Shown: positions 17,626 to 27,275, numbered from the stretch's first letter. The stretch is 57,825 bases of DNA from Martelella radicis (GCF_014196625.1 NZ_JACIDZ010000013.1:114354-172178), one strand, 5' to 3'. The notes: generated by a model not told the origin, from the sequence alone. Numbers and translations: made by a program.

Positions 17626-20601
17626 ATGGCAAAACGGAAGCTTCTCAAAGTTCATGATCGACAGAAGATTTTCGACATACCAGCCGCCGAGGATAGCCTG
17701 ATCCGGCACTATTCGTTGTCACCGGCGGATCGTCTGGAGATTGAGCTACGGAGGCGTAAGCATAATCGGCTTGGTTTTGCCGTGCAGCTATGTCTGATGC
17801 GATATCCTGGCCGAGTACTGGGAGCAGAAGAGACCCCGCCCCGCGCCATGCTTCGATATGTTGCTGACCAAATCGGCGCCGACCCAGAAGCATTTGCGCT
17901 TTATGCACGCCGTGAAGAAACCCGTCGCGATCACACGGCGCGGCTCATGGTGTATCTGAATACGAGAAGCGCGACGGCGCAAGATCGTCGAGCCGCGCTA
18001 TTGGCTGCGATTCAATCGGCCACGATGTCCGACGACGGTGCTGCGATAGCCAGTTCCATTGTCACCACATTTCATGAACGTGGATCTCTTCTGCCCGCAA
18101 TCGACACGATCGAACGGATCGGCCTTGCCGGCCGCGCTATAGCTCGCCGTCGGGCGGAGAGAACTCTGATTGAAGACATCCCGCTCGATACGCTTCAATC
18201 ATTGGACAAGCTATTGGAGGTTGACCCGGCTATCGGCCAGACGCGCTTTCATTGGCTGCGGTCGGCGCCAGAAGCGCCGGGTGCGTCGAACCTGGTTGGA
18301 TTGACTGAACGGATTGCATTCCTGCGCAAGCTAAAAATCGATCCGAAACTGCAGGCGCGCATATCATCGGGCCGGTGGGACCAGATGATCCGCGAGGGCA
18401 ACGCCACGCCGGCATGGCTGGCCAACGACTTCAATGCGAGTCGCCGGCACGCTTTGATCGTGGCGCAGGTCATCAAGCTCGGCCAGAAGCTCACGGACGA
18501 TGCAGTGTCGATGTTCATCAAGCTGATGGGTCGGCTGTTCTCGCAAGCCAAAAACCGCAAGAAGCAGCGACACATGGACTGCAGGCCGGATACTGGCAAG
18601 GCGCTGCGTATGTTCCTCGACACGATCACAGCCCTACAGTCCGCGAACGATCATGGCGGGAACGCATTGGAGGTTCTTGATCAGGAAGTTGGATGGCACC
18701 GGCTGCTCCGGATGAAGCCTGAGCTTGAATCGATGGTCGAGGACAACGAGGCGTCGCCATTAACTTTGGCGGCCGAGAAATATGCGACCGTCAACAAGTA
18801 TATTGGTGCGTTCCTGCAGGCGTTCACGTTCCGCTCAGCGCGCCGCCACGATCCGCTTCTTGCGGCGATTGCGTTGCTGACACGGCTCTACCTGGAGAAG
18901 CGTCGGGCGCTTCCGGAGCGCATCCCAATCACCCACCTCAGCCAAGCTGATCGAAGGCTCATCCTCGGGCAGGGGAAGCCCGATCGTCGTCTCTATGAGA
19001 TTGCAACCCTTGCGGCTTTGCGGGGCCGGCTTAGATCTGCGGACGTTTGGGTCGATGGCAGCCGATCCTTCCGGCCGATCGACGAGCATCTGATGCCGCG
19101 GTCGACATTCACCACGATGAAGGAGGAGGACCGGCTCGGACTAGGCGTCCAAAGTGACGGTGTGAAGTGGCTTGCCGAAGTGCGGCAGATGCTCGACTTC
19201 AACCTGAAGCGCCTGGCGCACAGAGCACGATCTGGAAAGCTCGAAGGTGTTCGGCTTGAAGCCGGGACCTTGATCGTCACACCAGTCGCCGGCGAGGTTC
19301 CCGCTACAGCCGAGGAATTGAAGGCAGAGATCAGCGATATGTATCCAATGGTTGAAGTTCCCGACCTGTTGAGGGAAGTGCACGATTGGACCGGCTTTGC
19401 GGATTGCTTCACGCACGTTCGCACGGGTGACAACCCGAGGAATGTCTCGGCCATGCTGGCGGGCGTTCTGGCAGATGCGACCAACCTGGGGCCGAAGCGG
19501 ATGGCGAGCGCGTCCAAAGGTATCAGTGCTCACCAGATCGGCTGGATGCGCTCGTTCCACGCCCGGTCGGAGACCTATCGCGCGGCGCAAGCGTGCATCA
19601 CCGATGAGCACACTTGTCACCCGCATGCCCGACTTTGGGGTAATGGAACGACCGCGTCATCCGACGGGCAGTTCTTTCGCGCGAGCGATAGAGCGGCGAA
19701 GCGCGGCGATGCCAATCTTCACTACGGCAGCGAGCCAGGCTCGAAATTCTATAGCCATCTGTCAGATCAATACGGCTATTTCAGCATCTTGCCGATCAGC
19801 CCGACCGAAAGCGAGGCAGCCTATGTGCTCGACGGGCTGTTCGATCAGGACACGATCCTCGACATCCAGGAACACTTCACCGATACGGGCGGTGCAAGCG
19901 ACCATGTCTTCGGACTGTTCGCCTTGATCGGCAAACGCTTTGCGCCTCGGCTGCGCAATCTCAAAGATCGGAAATTCCACACATTCGAGAAAGGCGATGC
20001 ATATCCCGCGCTGTCGAACCACATCGGGGCGCCGATCAATGCCACCCTGATCCTCGACCATTGGGACGATCTGCTGCATCTGGCGGCGTCGATCACAACG
20101 CGATCCGTAGTGCCGTCCACGATCTTGAAGAAGCTGTCAGCATCACCGAAGGAAAGCCAGCTCGCAAAGGCGCTACGGGAACTTGGCCGGATCGAGCGAT
20201 CGCTGTTCATGATTGAATGGTACTCAAGTCCAGCGCTACGCCGGCGTTGCCAGGCCGGCCTTAACAAGGGCGAGGCGGCACATAAGCTGAAGCGCGCCGT
20301 TTTCTTCCACGAGCGTGGAGAAATCCGCGACCGATCGTTCGAAAGCCAGGCCTTCCGCGCCTCCGGTCTGAACCTCGTCGTCAGTGCGATTGTCCACTGG
20401 AACACGGTCTATATCGAACGGGCCGTTACCCACTTACGCAACATGCGTCGTGAGATTCCGGATCACCTGCTCAAGCACATCTCGCCGCTGAGCTGGGAGC
20501 ACATCAATCTGACAGGCATTTACACTTGGGATAGCGAGCAGCATCTGTTGGAAGGTTTCCGGTCGCTTCGCCTTCCAGCTGGGCTGCGGCGGGCTGCCTA
20601 G
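17626..20601 (+). CDS. tnpA: Tn3-family transposase
   Basis: 991-aa DDE transposase for replicative transposition, of full family length. The N-terminal region has the Tn3-type DUF4158 pattern ([23 protein letters not shown]). The catalytic triad is present at D617 (LADATNLG), D680 (SSDGQFF) and E883 (LNKGEAA). ATG 17626 opens the conserved N-terminus; the frame extends a little upstream without homology. It is intact, so the element may still be active if a resolvase acts in trans or cointegrates resolve by homologous recombination. Confidence 0.92.
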   Translation: MAKRKLLKVHDRQKIFDIPAAEDSLIRHYSLSPADRLEIELRRRKHNRLGFAVQLCLMRYPGRVLGAEETPPRAMLRYVADQIGADPEAFALYARREETRRDHTARLMVYLNTRSATAQDRRAALLAAIQSATMSDDGAAIASSIVTTFHERGSLLPAIDTIERIGLAGRAIARRRAERTLIEDIPLDTLQSLDKLLEVDPAIGQTRFHWLRSAPEAPGASNLVGLTERIAFLRKLKIDPKLQARISSGRWDQMIREGNATPAWLANDFNASRRHALIVAQVIKLGQKLTDDAVSMFIKLMGRLFSQAKNRKKQRHMDCRPDTGKALRMFLDTITALQSANDHGGNALEVLDQEVGWHRLLRMKPELESMVEDNEASPLTLAAEKYATVNKYIGAFLQAFTFRSARRHDPLLAAIALLTRLYLEKRRALPERIPITHLSQADRRLILGQGKPDRRLYEIATLAALRGRLRSADVWVDGSRSFRPIDEHLMPRSTFTTMKEEDRLGLGVQSDGVKWLAEVRQMLDFNLKRLAHRARSGKLEGVRLEAGTLIVTPVAGEVPATAEELKAEISDMYPMVEVPDLLREVHDWTGFADCFTHVRTGDNPRNVSAMLAGVLADATNLGPKRMASASKGISAHQIGWMRSFHARSETYRAAQACITDEHTCHPHARLWGNGTTASSDGQFFRASDRAAKRGDANLHYGSEPGSKFYSHLSDQYGYFSILPISPTESEAAYVLDGLFDQDTILDIQEHFTDTGGASDHVFGLFALIGKRFAPRLRNLKDRKFHTFEKGDAYPALSNHIGAPINATLILDHWDDLLHLAASITTRSVVPSTILKKLSASPKESQLAKALRELGRIERSLFMIEWYSSPALRRRCQAGLNKGEAAHKLKRAVFFHERGEIRDRSFESQAFRASGLNLVVSAIVHWNTVYIERAVTHLRNMRREIPDHLLKHISPLSWEHINLTGIYTWDSEQHLLEGFRSLRLPAGLRRAA

Positions 20602-20620
20602 AATTCCCGCTTCGTTCGCC

Positions 20621-20658
20621 CTTAGCGTACGATTTCGCACTGCTCTTGTTCCGACCCC
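20621..20658 (-). repeat. Right terminal inverted repeat of the Tn3-family element
   Basis: Reverse complement reads GGGGTCGGAACAAGAGCAGT then GCGAAATCGTACGCTAAG, matching 34 of 38 bases of the left end. Confidence 0.85.
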
Positions 20659-20726
20659 AACCTTATGAAATGCCATAGTTTCTTTGAGCAGTCATATGGT
20701 CGTTCTTACGTTGTCTCCGGCGTCGC

Positions 20727-20849
20727 TTACGCTGCTGATGGTATTGCTGGCGGAGCGTTGAAGTAAGTCTAATCGGGTGTCTTCCGTTCAAGCGATGAAT
20801 GCGGACGGCTGCCGTTGTAAAAGGCCAGATACCAACGTCGGAGGTGGGT
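20727..20849 (-). pseudogene. IS3-family transposase (OrfB) C-terminal remnant
   Basis: On the minus strand the reading LRRWYLAFYNGSRPHSSLER then KTPD, a stop, and TYFNAPPAIPSAA matches the C-terminus of IS3-group integrase-type transposases. Everything upstream of LRRW is missing and a TAG replaces the usual Gln/Glu after KTPD. It is a dead fragment 70 bp from the Tn3 right end, showing repeated insertion at this site. Confidence 0.75.
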
Positions 20850-20869
20850 TCATAATCAATCAGATGGCT

Positions 20870-21517
20870 CTACAATGACCTGCTTCGCTTAGAGTTCGAC
20901 TTGTGCTTCCCGGCTTCCGCTAGCGTTAGGGCGGGGTTGTGTGTCTTCCCGGCTATTCTATCCGCAGCTTCGCGCCAGGTCGCGCTGTCGGTCAACTGAG
21001 ACCGCTTGACCTTTAGCCTTTCGCAGCCAGGTATCTCCTTGATCGTCTTGATGAGGCTCTGAACTTGGTTCTTGTAGAGCCAAGGATTGAGATAAATGGT
21101 GTCAATCCACGCATGCGGGCAGCTGATGAAGATCGCCGGCTGCTGCTCGGAGTCTGTCTCGATTACAATCCGGTATTCATTCTCGTCTTTGAAACCGTAG
21201 CGCTTCAAAAAGGGGAGGTCTTTGACACAACCGGGGGAGAGTTCTTTCACCTCGGCAAGCTTCAGGTATTTGACCTCGCTGTAACGAATCTTTGTGCCTG
21301 GCTCCGGCTGATGGCTGTCGAGATACGCTTCGAGCGGCTGCCTTTTCAGAACTAGGCATGCGCCGTATAGACCACCTGCCTTGCTGAGGCTTTTATACAC
21401 CCGCATGAATAGCTGATCGTTTCGGTCGTCCCAGCTCTCGGGATTCAAAACGGCCAGCTGTTGCTGTCGCAGGGTGTCGATCAGCGCCACAATGGACATA
21501 TAGCGCCTGATACTCAT
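20870..21517 (-). CDS. DUF2971-like protein, possibly internally shortened
   Basis: 215 aa from ATG 21517. Features recalled from DUF2971-type proteins are present: IDTLRQQQLAVLNPESWDDR near the start, then a VEYLKL-like KYLKLAEVKEL, FLKRYGFKDENEYRIVIETD, and IYLNPWLYKNQVQSLI with PGCERLKVKRSQLTDS. Relatives I recall carry a Cys- and His/Trp-containing stretch (ETYHHW) between the N-terminal third and the GACL strand. Here GGLYG runs straight into ACLVLKRQPL, so about 25 residues may be deleted. The open frame continues upstream but without conserved content. DUF2971 genes are frequent in defence and mobile regions; no biochemical role can be assigned. Confidence 0.55.
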   Translation of the reverse strand: MSIRRYMSIVALIDTLRQQQLAVLNPESWDDRNDQLFMRVYKSLSKAGGLYGACLVLKRQPLEAYLDSHQPEPGTKIRYSEVKYLKLAEVKELSPGCVKDLPFLKRYGFKDENEYRIVIETDSEQQPAIFISCPHAWIDTIYLNPWLYKNQVQSLIKTIKEIPGCERLKVKRSQLTDSATWREAADRIAGKTHNPALTLAEAGKHKSNSKRSRSL

Positions 21518-21679
21518 CTTCTTCGTCTTCCTAATGATTTTCACGCCCCACTCTTCTGGTCTCTCAGCATAAACTCTATAAGCTTGACCAAGCAAGGTTG
21601 CAGGCAACCAGATCGTTCGTAGACGAAGTCGAGTGGAGTATGTTTTCGTTAGCCAAATCTTTTTTCGAGTAGCAGACAA

Positions 21680-21877
21680 TCCTCTATCCGCCCCAAGGAG
21701 GACGGAAAGGGCTTGCGAAGTAAGTATTTCTCTGACCCGCTGGCGCAAATCCGCAGCTTGCGGAACCGCATTGCGCATCACAAGCCGGTCATGATGTGGA
21801 ACTTGCCGAGGCTCTACGCCACCGTTGTAGAAATGACCGGCTGGCCGCCGAGCAAATTGCGCTGTATCTCCTGCTAA
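21680..21877 (+). pseudogene. Abi-like domain C-terminal remnant
   Basis: The plus-strand frame reads SKYFSDPLAQIRSLRNRIAH then HKPVMMWNLPRLYATVVEMT and GW before a stop. This matches the LRNRIAHHEPI...L..D...I.ELIGW pattern of Abi-like (abortive-infection-associated) proteins. A stop lies at 21650 in the same frame and no start is visible, so only a fragment survives. It separates the DUF2971-like and HNH genes. Confidence 0.4.
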
Positions 21878-21907
21878 AAGAACCGAAAGGGTAGTAATTC
21901 TGACCGC

Positions 21908-23029
21908 ATGAGCAACCGTGACGATTTTTCGCAAAAGACAAAGAACAGCGTGGCAGCGCGTGCTGGGTGGCGGTGCTCCTTCACGGGATGCACACAATCG
22001 ACACACGGTCCGAGTGCTGAATCGCCCGATGCGGTCTCTAACATCGGAGTAGCCGCTCATATCTGCGCAGCAGCGCCGGGGCCGGGGGCGCGGCGCTATG
22101 ACAAAACCATGAGCCGCGAGGAACGGTCGGGCATTGGCAATGCCATCTGGCTTTGCGCAAACCATGCCACATTAATCGACCGCGATGAAGCGACTTATAC
22201 CCCCGCAATCCTGCGGGCAATGAAGGCGGCGCGCGAACAGGCAAGTGAAGAGGATCTGCTAGCCGGTAAAAGCGCAGGCCTTTTCGCGATCGGTCCCGAC
22301 ATCGTGTGCACGGGCGAGCTTGCCCAAGTCACGTCAGGGAGTTGGACCCTGCATCCGAAGCATTTCGTGGCAGGTGACATGCACTTGCTGATCGGCTTTA
22401 TCGACAGTTTTCCCAGTCGCGAGGTGGAGGACAAGTACGTGCTTTCAAGCCAGTTGGGCGATGGCCGGGTGCTTTCGGGAGCGCCGACACTCATGATGAA
22501 GGCTAGCGGGAACATACTGACATGCCCCGTTGCTCCGTCCGCCCCGCGCATCAATGCACAGAAGCTTGGCAAGAGCTTGGCGCTTGACCCGAAAACAAAC
22601 GATATCTCTCTTTCTGGCGGCGACATCGCCTGGGTTTCTGGCGTCGATTATCTCCAACAGGGAATGCAGTCGCTTCTTTCGATGCAACGCGGCGAAAACG
22701 TCTTTGTCGCAACGGCGGGAATGCGCTTTTTCGAGTACTTCACCGAATTCAATGGCACGGCTTGGCTTTCGCGATTGCTAATGCTTGATGTGATCCGTCA
22801 AGCGGCGATACCCGACACCGACCTCACAGCGAAAGCACCGCCGTCGACACCATTGCGGTGCGTGACCCGCGTCCACAACGTCGAACTGCTCTCGGAAATC
22901 CCCGGAAAAAACCGGCTGGAATTGCGCGTCGATCTTGACGTGCAAGGCGTTGGCCGCTGGTCGCGCGAATTGTCGATCTACATGCCGACCAGCGAGCAGA
23001 TGCGGGAGCGCGTGAAGCTCATAAAATAA
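21908..23029 (+). CDS. HNH-nuclease-like protein with unrecognised C-terminal domain
   Basis: 373 aa. Residues 1-120 match a zinc-dependent HNH/ββα-metal nuclease module often fused to other domains in defence loci: C23-x4-C28, the INIGVAAHI-type strand with H51, N78, and C83-x2-H86 followed by LIDRDEATYTP. The candidate catalytic set is H51, N78 and H86. Residues 130-373 resemble nothing I recognise, contain no membrane segment, and are predicted mixed alpha/beta; they may sense or bind a partner. It is a single gene beside IS, DUF2971 and Abi debris, which suggests an anti-phage or plasmid-defence role, by inference only. The ribosome site is weak (GAAAGGG, 17 bp upstream). Confidence 0.65.
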   Translation: MSNRDDFSQKTKNSVAARAGWRCSFTGCTQSTHGPSAESPDAVSNIGVAAHICAAAPGPGARRYDKTMSREERSGIGNAIWLCANHATLIDRDEATYTPAILRAMKAAREQASEEDLLAGKSAGLFAIGPDIVCTGELAQVTSGSWTLHPKHFVAGDMHLLIGFIDSFPSREVEDKYVLSSQLGDGRVLSGAPTLMMKASGNILTCPVAPSAPRINAQKLGKSLALDPKTNDISLSGGDIAWVSGVDYLQQGMQSLLSMQRGENVFVATAGMRFFEYFTEFNGTAWLSRLLMLDVIRQAAIPDTDLTAKAPPSTPLRCVTRVHNVELLSEIPGKNRLELRVDLDVQGVGRWSRELSIYMPTSEQMRERVKLIK

Positions 23030-23071
23030 GCGGGTACGCGGACGGCAGCTTCTCCCGCCATTATTCTGAAA

Positions 23072-23091
23072 GCCGACTGTCAGCAGTCGGC
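23072..23091. terminator. Hairpin between convergent HNH and dinB genes
   Basis: GCCGACTG-TCAG-CAGTCGGC is a perfect 8-bp stem with a 4-nt loop, placed between the two convergent stops. It has no T-run on either strand, so bidirectional termination is plausible but unproved. Confidence 0.45.
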
Positions 23092-23178
23092 CCCATTACC
23101 GACGTTCAAAGCGTGCCAAGGTTTTCTTCCGTTTCTGTCGACCTGCAGAGTATATGTCGTTTCATTCGGGCGTGGGGA

Positions 23179-24321
23179 TCACAGCAAACTCATTTGAGGC
23201 TCTCGTATCCCATCAGAGCTTTCCCCCAATGAGGAAAGGGTAATCCCGAGCAGGCGGATCCCCTTCTGAACTGGAAACAACTCAGTCAACAACACGCTGG
23301 CAATCTCGACAATCTCGCTTGCACTTCGCATGCTCTGCCCGACCGACCGGCTCCGTGTGATCTGCTGGAAGTCCGCGTATTTCACCTTCAGTGTCACGGT
23401 CCTCCCACTAACCTGCTTGTTCTCGGCATGGCGCCAGACCTTCTCGGCAAGCGGGATCAACTCCGCCCTTGCTGACTCCAGCTCGAATATATCGGTAGCA
23501 AACGTGTCTTCCGCGCCGATGGATTTGCGCGGCCGATTGGGTTGAACCGGCCGCTCGTCGATCCCCCGCGAGATCCGATAATACCAGCTACCCGACTTGC
23601 CGAAGTTATCACGCAGGAAGGTGAGCGATTTCTCGCGCAGGTCGGCCCCGGTCACGATCCCAAGCCGTTGCATCTTCTCGGCCGTCGCCGGCCCAACGCC
23701 ATGGAATTTCTTGACGGCAAGGTCAGCGACAAAGACTGGCCCCATCTTCGGCGTGATCACAGCCTGACCGTTTGGCTTGTTCAGATCGCTCGCCATCTTT
23801 GCGAGGAACTTGCAGTAGGAAATCCCGGCAGACGCATTCAGACCGGTCACTTCCTTGATCCGGGCGCGAATGATCGTCGCGATTTCGGTTGCGAACGCGA
23901 TGGCCTGCTTGTTCTCGGTCACATCAAGATAGGCCTCATCGAGCGAAAGTGGTTCGATCAGATCTGTATGCTCGGCAAATATCTGATGGATTTGCGCCGA
24001 GACCGACCGGTAGACGTCAAACCGTGGTTTCACGAACACCAGGTCGGGACAGCGGCGCTTTGCTGTCACTGACGGCAAGGCGGAACGCACGCCAAACGCC
24101 CGCGCCTCGTAGCTGGCAGCGGCAACCACGCCTCTCGCCGCCGAGCCTCCAACCGCGACCGGCTTGCCGCGCAGGTCGGGATTGTCGCGCTGTTCGACTG
24201 AGGCATAGAAGGCATCCATGTCGACATGGATGATCTTGCGGATGACCGGGGCGGCATCATCCGTTTCGACCTCGTGGTCTCTTTCCAAAACTGTCAGTTC
24301 GTTCGGCGTGGCCATGGCCAT
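23179..24321 (-). CDS. dinB: DNA polymerase IV (Y-family translesion polymerase)
   Basis: 380 aa. The Y-family palm motif VDMDAFYASVE lies at residues 33-43 (metal ligand D34, with D36) and SLDEAYLDVT supplies the second acidic pair. A helix-hairpin-helix/little-finger region follows (FHGVGPATAEKMQRLGI, IDERPVQPNRPRKSIGAEDT), and the short C-terminus has a beta-clamp-type hydrophobic end (PQMSLL). It bypasses damaged template at low fidelity. It is the last gene of the helicase-yedK-dinB operon, 25 bp after yedK. Chromosomal dinB copies usually stand alone, so the linkage here is informative. Confidence 0.93.
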   Translation of the reverse strand: MAMATPNELTVLERDHEVETDDAAPVIRKIIHVDMDAFYASVEQRDNPDLRGKPVAVGGSAARGVVAAASYEARAFGVRSALPSVTAKRRCPDLVFVKPRFDVYRSVSAQIHQIFAEHTDLIEPLSLDEAYLDVTENKQAIAFATEIATIIRARIKEVTGLNASAGISYCKFLAKMASDLNKPNGQAVITPKMGPVFVADLAVKKFHGVGPATAEKMQRLGIVTGADLREKSLTFLRDNFGKSGSWYYRISRGIDERPVQPNRPRKSIGAEDTFATDIFELESARAELIPLAEKVWRHAENKQVSGRTVTLKVKYADFQQITRSRSVGQSMRSASEIVEIASVLLTELFPVQKGIRLLGITLSSLGESSDGIREPQMSLL

Positions 24322-24346
24322 CTCAAGAGCGTGATCCGGGACGACG

Positions 24347-25009
24347 TTAGTCGTCTTCGGGGTTTTCAGGAGGATCGACGAGGACCAGCATGTTGCCGGG
24401 CAGCGGCCGCTGAAGGTGTTTCACATCTGCCCATTCTCCGGTGAGCCAGAGATCGACCTCCTCCGGTGTCGTCAGGATCGCGGGCATTGCTTTCTCATGA
24501 ATGGGTTTGACGATCTCGTTCGGCGTTGTCGTCAGGAATCCGAACAGTTCATATTCCTGTTCACCATCCCGGACCTTCCGCACGCCCTTCCACGGCGTCC
24601 AGAAACCGGCGAAGAACATCAGGGGTCGGTCCGGGTCCTGAGCAAACCAGGCATTCGGCACGCGTCCGCCCTCCACCTTGCTCGCAGGGTCAGGTTCAGC
24701 AAACGAGGTGAACGGCACGACACAGCGGCTTGTCGGCCCAAGCCAGCGCCGCCAATGCGGAGAGCCGACATTGCGGATATTGGTGACCCCGCGATCGGCC
24801 TTGCCTTTGACGAAGGCCGGCGGCGTCGGCATGCCCCAGGTGGCACTGACAATTTCCCGATTGCCACCGCCATCGACGCGAACGATCGGCGCCAGCGTGT
24901 TGGGATAGACATTGAGCGACGGCTCGTTCCATCCGGCCTTGTCGCTCATCGCCTTCGTAAACTCGACGACGGCATCCCGTGTCGTCGTCAGATTGTAGAG
25001 ATTGCACAA
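24347..25009 (-). CDS. yedK: SRAP/YedK-family abasic-site DNA-protein crosslink protein
   Basis: 220 aa. SRAP (YedK/HMCES) proteins covalently trap abasic sites in single-stranded DNA through Cys2. The start is set at TTG 25009 because it places Cys directly after the initiator (M-C-N-L-Y-N) and AGGGGGACAGGA lies just upstream; starts further upstream would bury the catalytic Cys. The other active-site residues are in place: N77 (TNIRN), E105 (FAEP) and H171 (PIHEKAMPAIL). It is 13 bp after the helicase stop and 25 bp before dinB, so all three are probably co-transcribed, consistent with protecting gaps while translesion polymerases work. Confidence 0.9.
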   Translation of the reverse strand: MCNLYNLTTTRDAVVEFTKAMSDKAGWNEPSLNVYPNTLAPIVRVDGGGNREIVSATWGMPTPPAFVKGKADRGVTNIRNVGSPHWRRWLGPTSRCVVPFTSFAEPDPASKVEGGRVPNAWFAQDPDRPLMFFAGFWTPWKGVRKVRDGEQEYELFGFLTTTPNEIVKPIHEKAMPAILTTPEEVDLWLTGEWADVKHLQRPLPGNMLVLVDPPENPEDD

Positions 25010-25022
25010 ATTCCTGTCCCCC

Positions 25023-27092
25023 TCAGCGCCACATCCCGCGCATCCGCGCGCCGACATCGAGACGCACCTGGCGCGGGCCCGCGTTGCTCTGTTGCCCCGG
25101 TTTCACCACCGGCCATGTCCTGTTCTCAAAATGCTGCAACAACATAGCGGGAATGAACCGGGTTCGCGAGGCATAGACAGGCCTGTCGCCGGTCGAGGAC
25201 TGCCCGTGCGTGAAGAAGCGCTGGGGAACGACAAGGTTCAAACTGTCCCGCGCTCGCGTCATCGCCACGTAAAGCAGGCGCCGCTCTTCCTCGATGTCGT
25301 CGGTCGTGCCGACGCCGAGATCGGAGGGAATGCAGCCGTCGACGGCATTGAGGACGAAGACCGAGCGCCACTCTTGGCCTTTGGCCGAATGGATGGTCGA
25401 AAGGATCAGATAGTCCTCATCGAGCAGCGGAACACCGGCCTGGCCGGAGGTGGCGTCCGGAGGGTCGAGCGTCAGCTCGGTCAGGAACCGTTCCCGTGAC
25501 GGATAGCCGGCGGCAATGTCTTCAAGCTGCAGAAGATCGGCACGGCGCATCTCGAAGTCTTCATGGATGCGCTCCAGATACGGCTCATACCACGCCCGGA
25601 CCCGGCCGAGCTCCGCGGGCCAGCCCATGTTTGATTGGCGGAGTTCCGTGACCAAAGACACAAGACCCGGCCAGTCAGCCGCCGCACGCGAGGGCGCCGG
25701 CAAAGTCGCGAGGGTCTCGACCGGGTCAGCTGTTTCCGCGATCGCATCCAGCGCGGTTTGCGCCGAGGCCGGTCCGACACCTGGCAAGAGCTGCATCAGC
25801 CGGAAGCCCGCCACGCGATCGCGCATGTTCTGGGCAAACCGGAGGGCTGCCAGCATGTCCTTTACATGGGCGGAATCGAGGAATTTCAGGCCGCCGAACT
25901 TCACGAAGGGAATGTTGCGGCGGGTGAGTTCCACCTCCAGCGGTCCGCTATGGTGGCTTGCCCGAAACAGCACGGCCTGATCCTTCAGCCGCATGCCACC
26001 CTCGCGGTTGTCGAGGACCTCATCGGCAATGAACCGCGCCTGATCGCCCTCGTCGCGAACCGTCACAAGCCGCGGCTTTTCGGTTGAGACGCGGTCGGTC
26101 CAGAGATCCTTGGTGTAGCGCTCCTGGGCAAGGCCGATGACGCCATTGGCGGCCGCGAGGATCGGCTGCGTCGACCGGTAATTGCGGTCGAGCGTGATCA
26201 CCTCGGCCTTCGGCGAGAATTCATTCGGAAAGTCGAGGATGTTGCGAACCGTGGCCGCCCGGAACGAATAGATCGACTGCGCATCGTCACCGACAACGGT
26301 CAGACCCCGCCCTCCAAGTTTGAGCGCCATCAGGATCGAGGACTGCAGGCGGTTGGTATCCTGATATTCATCGACCAAGACATGATCCCAGCGTCCGCCG
26401 ATCTCATTCGCAAGCACCGGGTCGCCCATGGTCTGCGCCCAGTAGAGCAGCAGGTCATCGTAATCGAGGACGTTCTGGATCTGCTTGGCCTCGACATAGG
26501 CCGCAAACAATTCCCTCAGCTCCTTTTCCCAGGCCGTGCACCACGGAAAGTTCGCTCTCAGGATTTCCGCGAGCGGCGCCTCGGCGTTGACGGTGCGCGA
26601 ATAGATCGAAAGGCAGGTGCCCTTGGCCGGAAACCGGTTTTCTGTCTTCGAGAAACCAAGGTCGTGCCGGGCGAGGTTCATCAGATCGGCCGAATCCTCG
26701 CGGTCATGGATTGTGAACTGCGGATCGAGACCGAGCTCGATCGCATATTCGCGCAACAGCCGGGCGCCGATTCCATGGAAGGTACCGGACCAGGCTAGTC
26801 CGTCGGCCATGATCCCGGCCCTGTCACCAAGCGCCTTCGCGCAGATCCGCTCGACGCGTCTGCCCATTTCGGCCGCGGCGCGCCGGGAAAAGGTCATCAG
26901 CAGGATCCGGCGAGGATCGGCGCCGGAGATGACGAGCTGGGCCACGCGATGGGCAAGCGTGTCAGTCTTGCCGGACCCCGCGCCTGCGATGATCAGCAGC
27001 GGTCCGCCAATGGCGCCATCAGGCAAATCCATGCCATGCAGAACTGCGGCTCGCTGATTTTCGTTCAATTTTTCGAGATGCGCCGCGCTCAT
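25023..27092 (-). CDS. UvrD/Rep-type superfamily 1 DNA helicase
   Basis: 689-aa 3'-5' helicase. Q-motif ENQRAAVL, Walker A IIAGAGSGKTDTLAHR, motif Ia FSRRAAAEMGRR, Walker B VLVDEYQDTNRLQ, motif III GDDAQSIYSFRAA, motif IV LDRNYRST, motif V LSTIHSAKGQEWRSVFV and motif VI VAMTRARDSL are all intact, making an active motor likely. ATG 27092 is preferred over an in-frame TTG ten codons upstream because it has TTGAGG upstream. The protein ends near residue 689 without a recognisable extra domain. It heads the operon helicase-yedK-dinB, divergent from imuA across the LexA box. The operon suggests a DNA-damage role rather than a housekeeping UvrD copy. Confidence 0.88.
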   Translation of the reverse strand: MSAAHLEKLNENQRAAVLHGMDLPDGAIGGPLLIIAGAGSGKTDTLAHRVAQLVISGADPRRILLMTFSRRAAAEMGRRVERICAKALGDRAGIMADGLAWSGTFHGIGARLLREYAIELGLDPQFTIHDREDSADLMNLARHDLGFSKTENRFPAKGTCLSIYSRTVNAEAPLAEILRANFPWCTAWEKELRELFAAYVEAKQIQNVLDYDDLLLYWAQTMGDPVLANEIGGRWDHVLVDEYQDTNRLQSSILMALKLGGRGLTVVGDDAQSIYSFRAATVRNILDFPNEFSPKAEVITLDRNYRSTQPILAAANGVIGLAQERYTKDLWTDRVSTEKPRLVTVRDEGDQARFIADEVLDNREGGMRLKDQAVLFRASHHSGPLEVELTRRNIPFVKFGGLKFLDSAHVKDMLAALRFAQNMRDRVAGFRLMQLLPGVGPASAQTALDAIAETADPVETLATLPAPSRAAADWPGLVSLVTELRQSNMGWPAELGRVRAWYEPYLERIHEDFEMRRADLLQLEDIAAGYPSRERFLTELTLDPPDATSGQAGVPLLDEDYLILSTIHSAKGQEWRSVFVLNAVDGCIPSDLGVGTTDDIEEERRLLYVAMTRARDSLNLVVPQRFFTHGQSSTGDRPVYASRTRFIPAMLLQHFENRTWPVVKPGQQSNAGPRQVRLDVGARMRGMWR

Positions 27093-27209
27093 GCCGTTTT
27101 GCCTCAAGCCCTTGTGATTCAACGATGCGCGCCTTGCACATCGGTGTTCTGTCCCGGCTGCCGTCCACAGGGCCCGCCAATGGTGCCGATTGACTCAATA
27201 CCGGGAAAA

Positions 27210-27224
27210 GAACAAATAAGGAAC
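27210..27224 (+). promoter_or_regulatory. LexA (SOS) box between divergent damage-response operons
   Basis: GAACAAATAAGGAAC is an exact GAAC-N7-GAAC direct repeat, the SOS box of Alphaproteobacteria. It sits 52 bp before imuA and 118 bp before the divergent helicase start. Known imuA-imuB-dnaE2 cassettes are LexA-controlled, which fits; control of the minus-strand operon by the same site is inferred. Confidence 0.85.
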
Positions 27225-27275
27225 ATACCGGAGAATTCCGCCGTTGCAAAGTCCTGAAGGAGACAGTCCGACCTC

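Larger units (their letters stand above)
17445..20658 (+). mobile_element. Tn3-family insertion element carrying only tnpA
   Basis: A 3,214-bp element bounded by 38-bp imperfect inverted repeats (34 of 38 identical), both starting GGGG and ending TACGCTAAG. Its only gene is a full-length transposase; there is no resolvase, res site or cargo, a plan like IS1071. The 5-bp flanks differ (AAATA left, AACCT right), so no target duplication remains. This points to an adjacent deletion or recombination after insertion. Confidence 0.88.

Noticed and set aside
21518-22165. Upstream extension of the DUF2971-like frame
   Set aside because: It overlaps the HNH gene head-on, has no conserved content and no ribosome site; the family-like sequence begins at ATG 21517.
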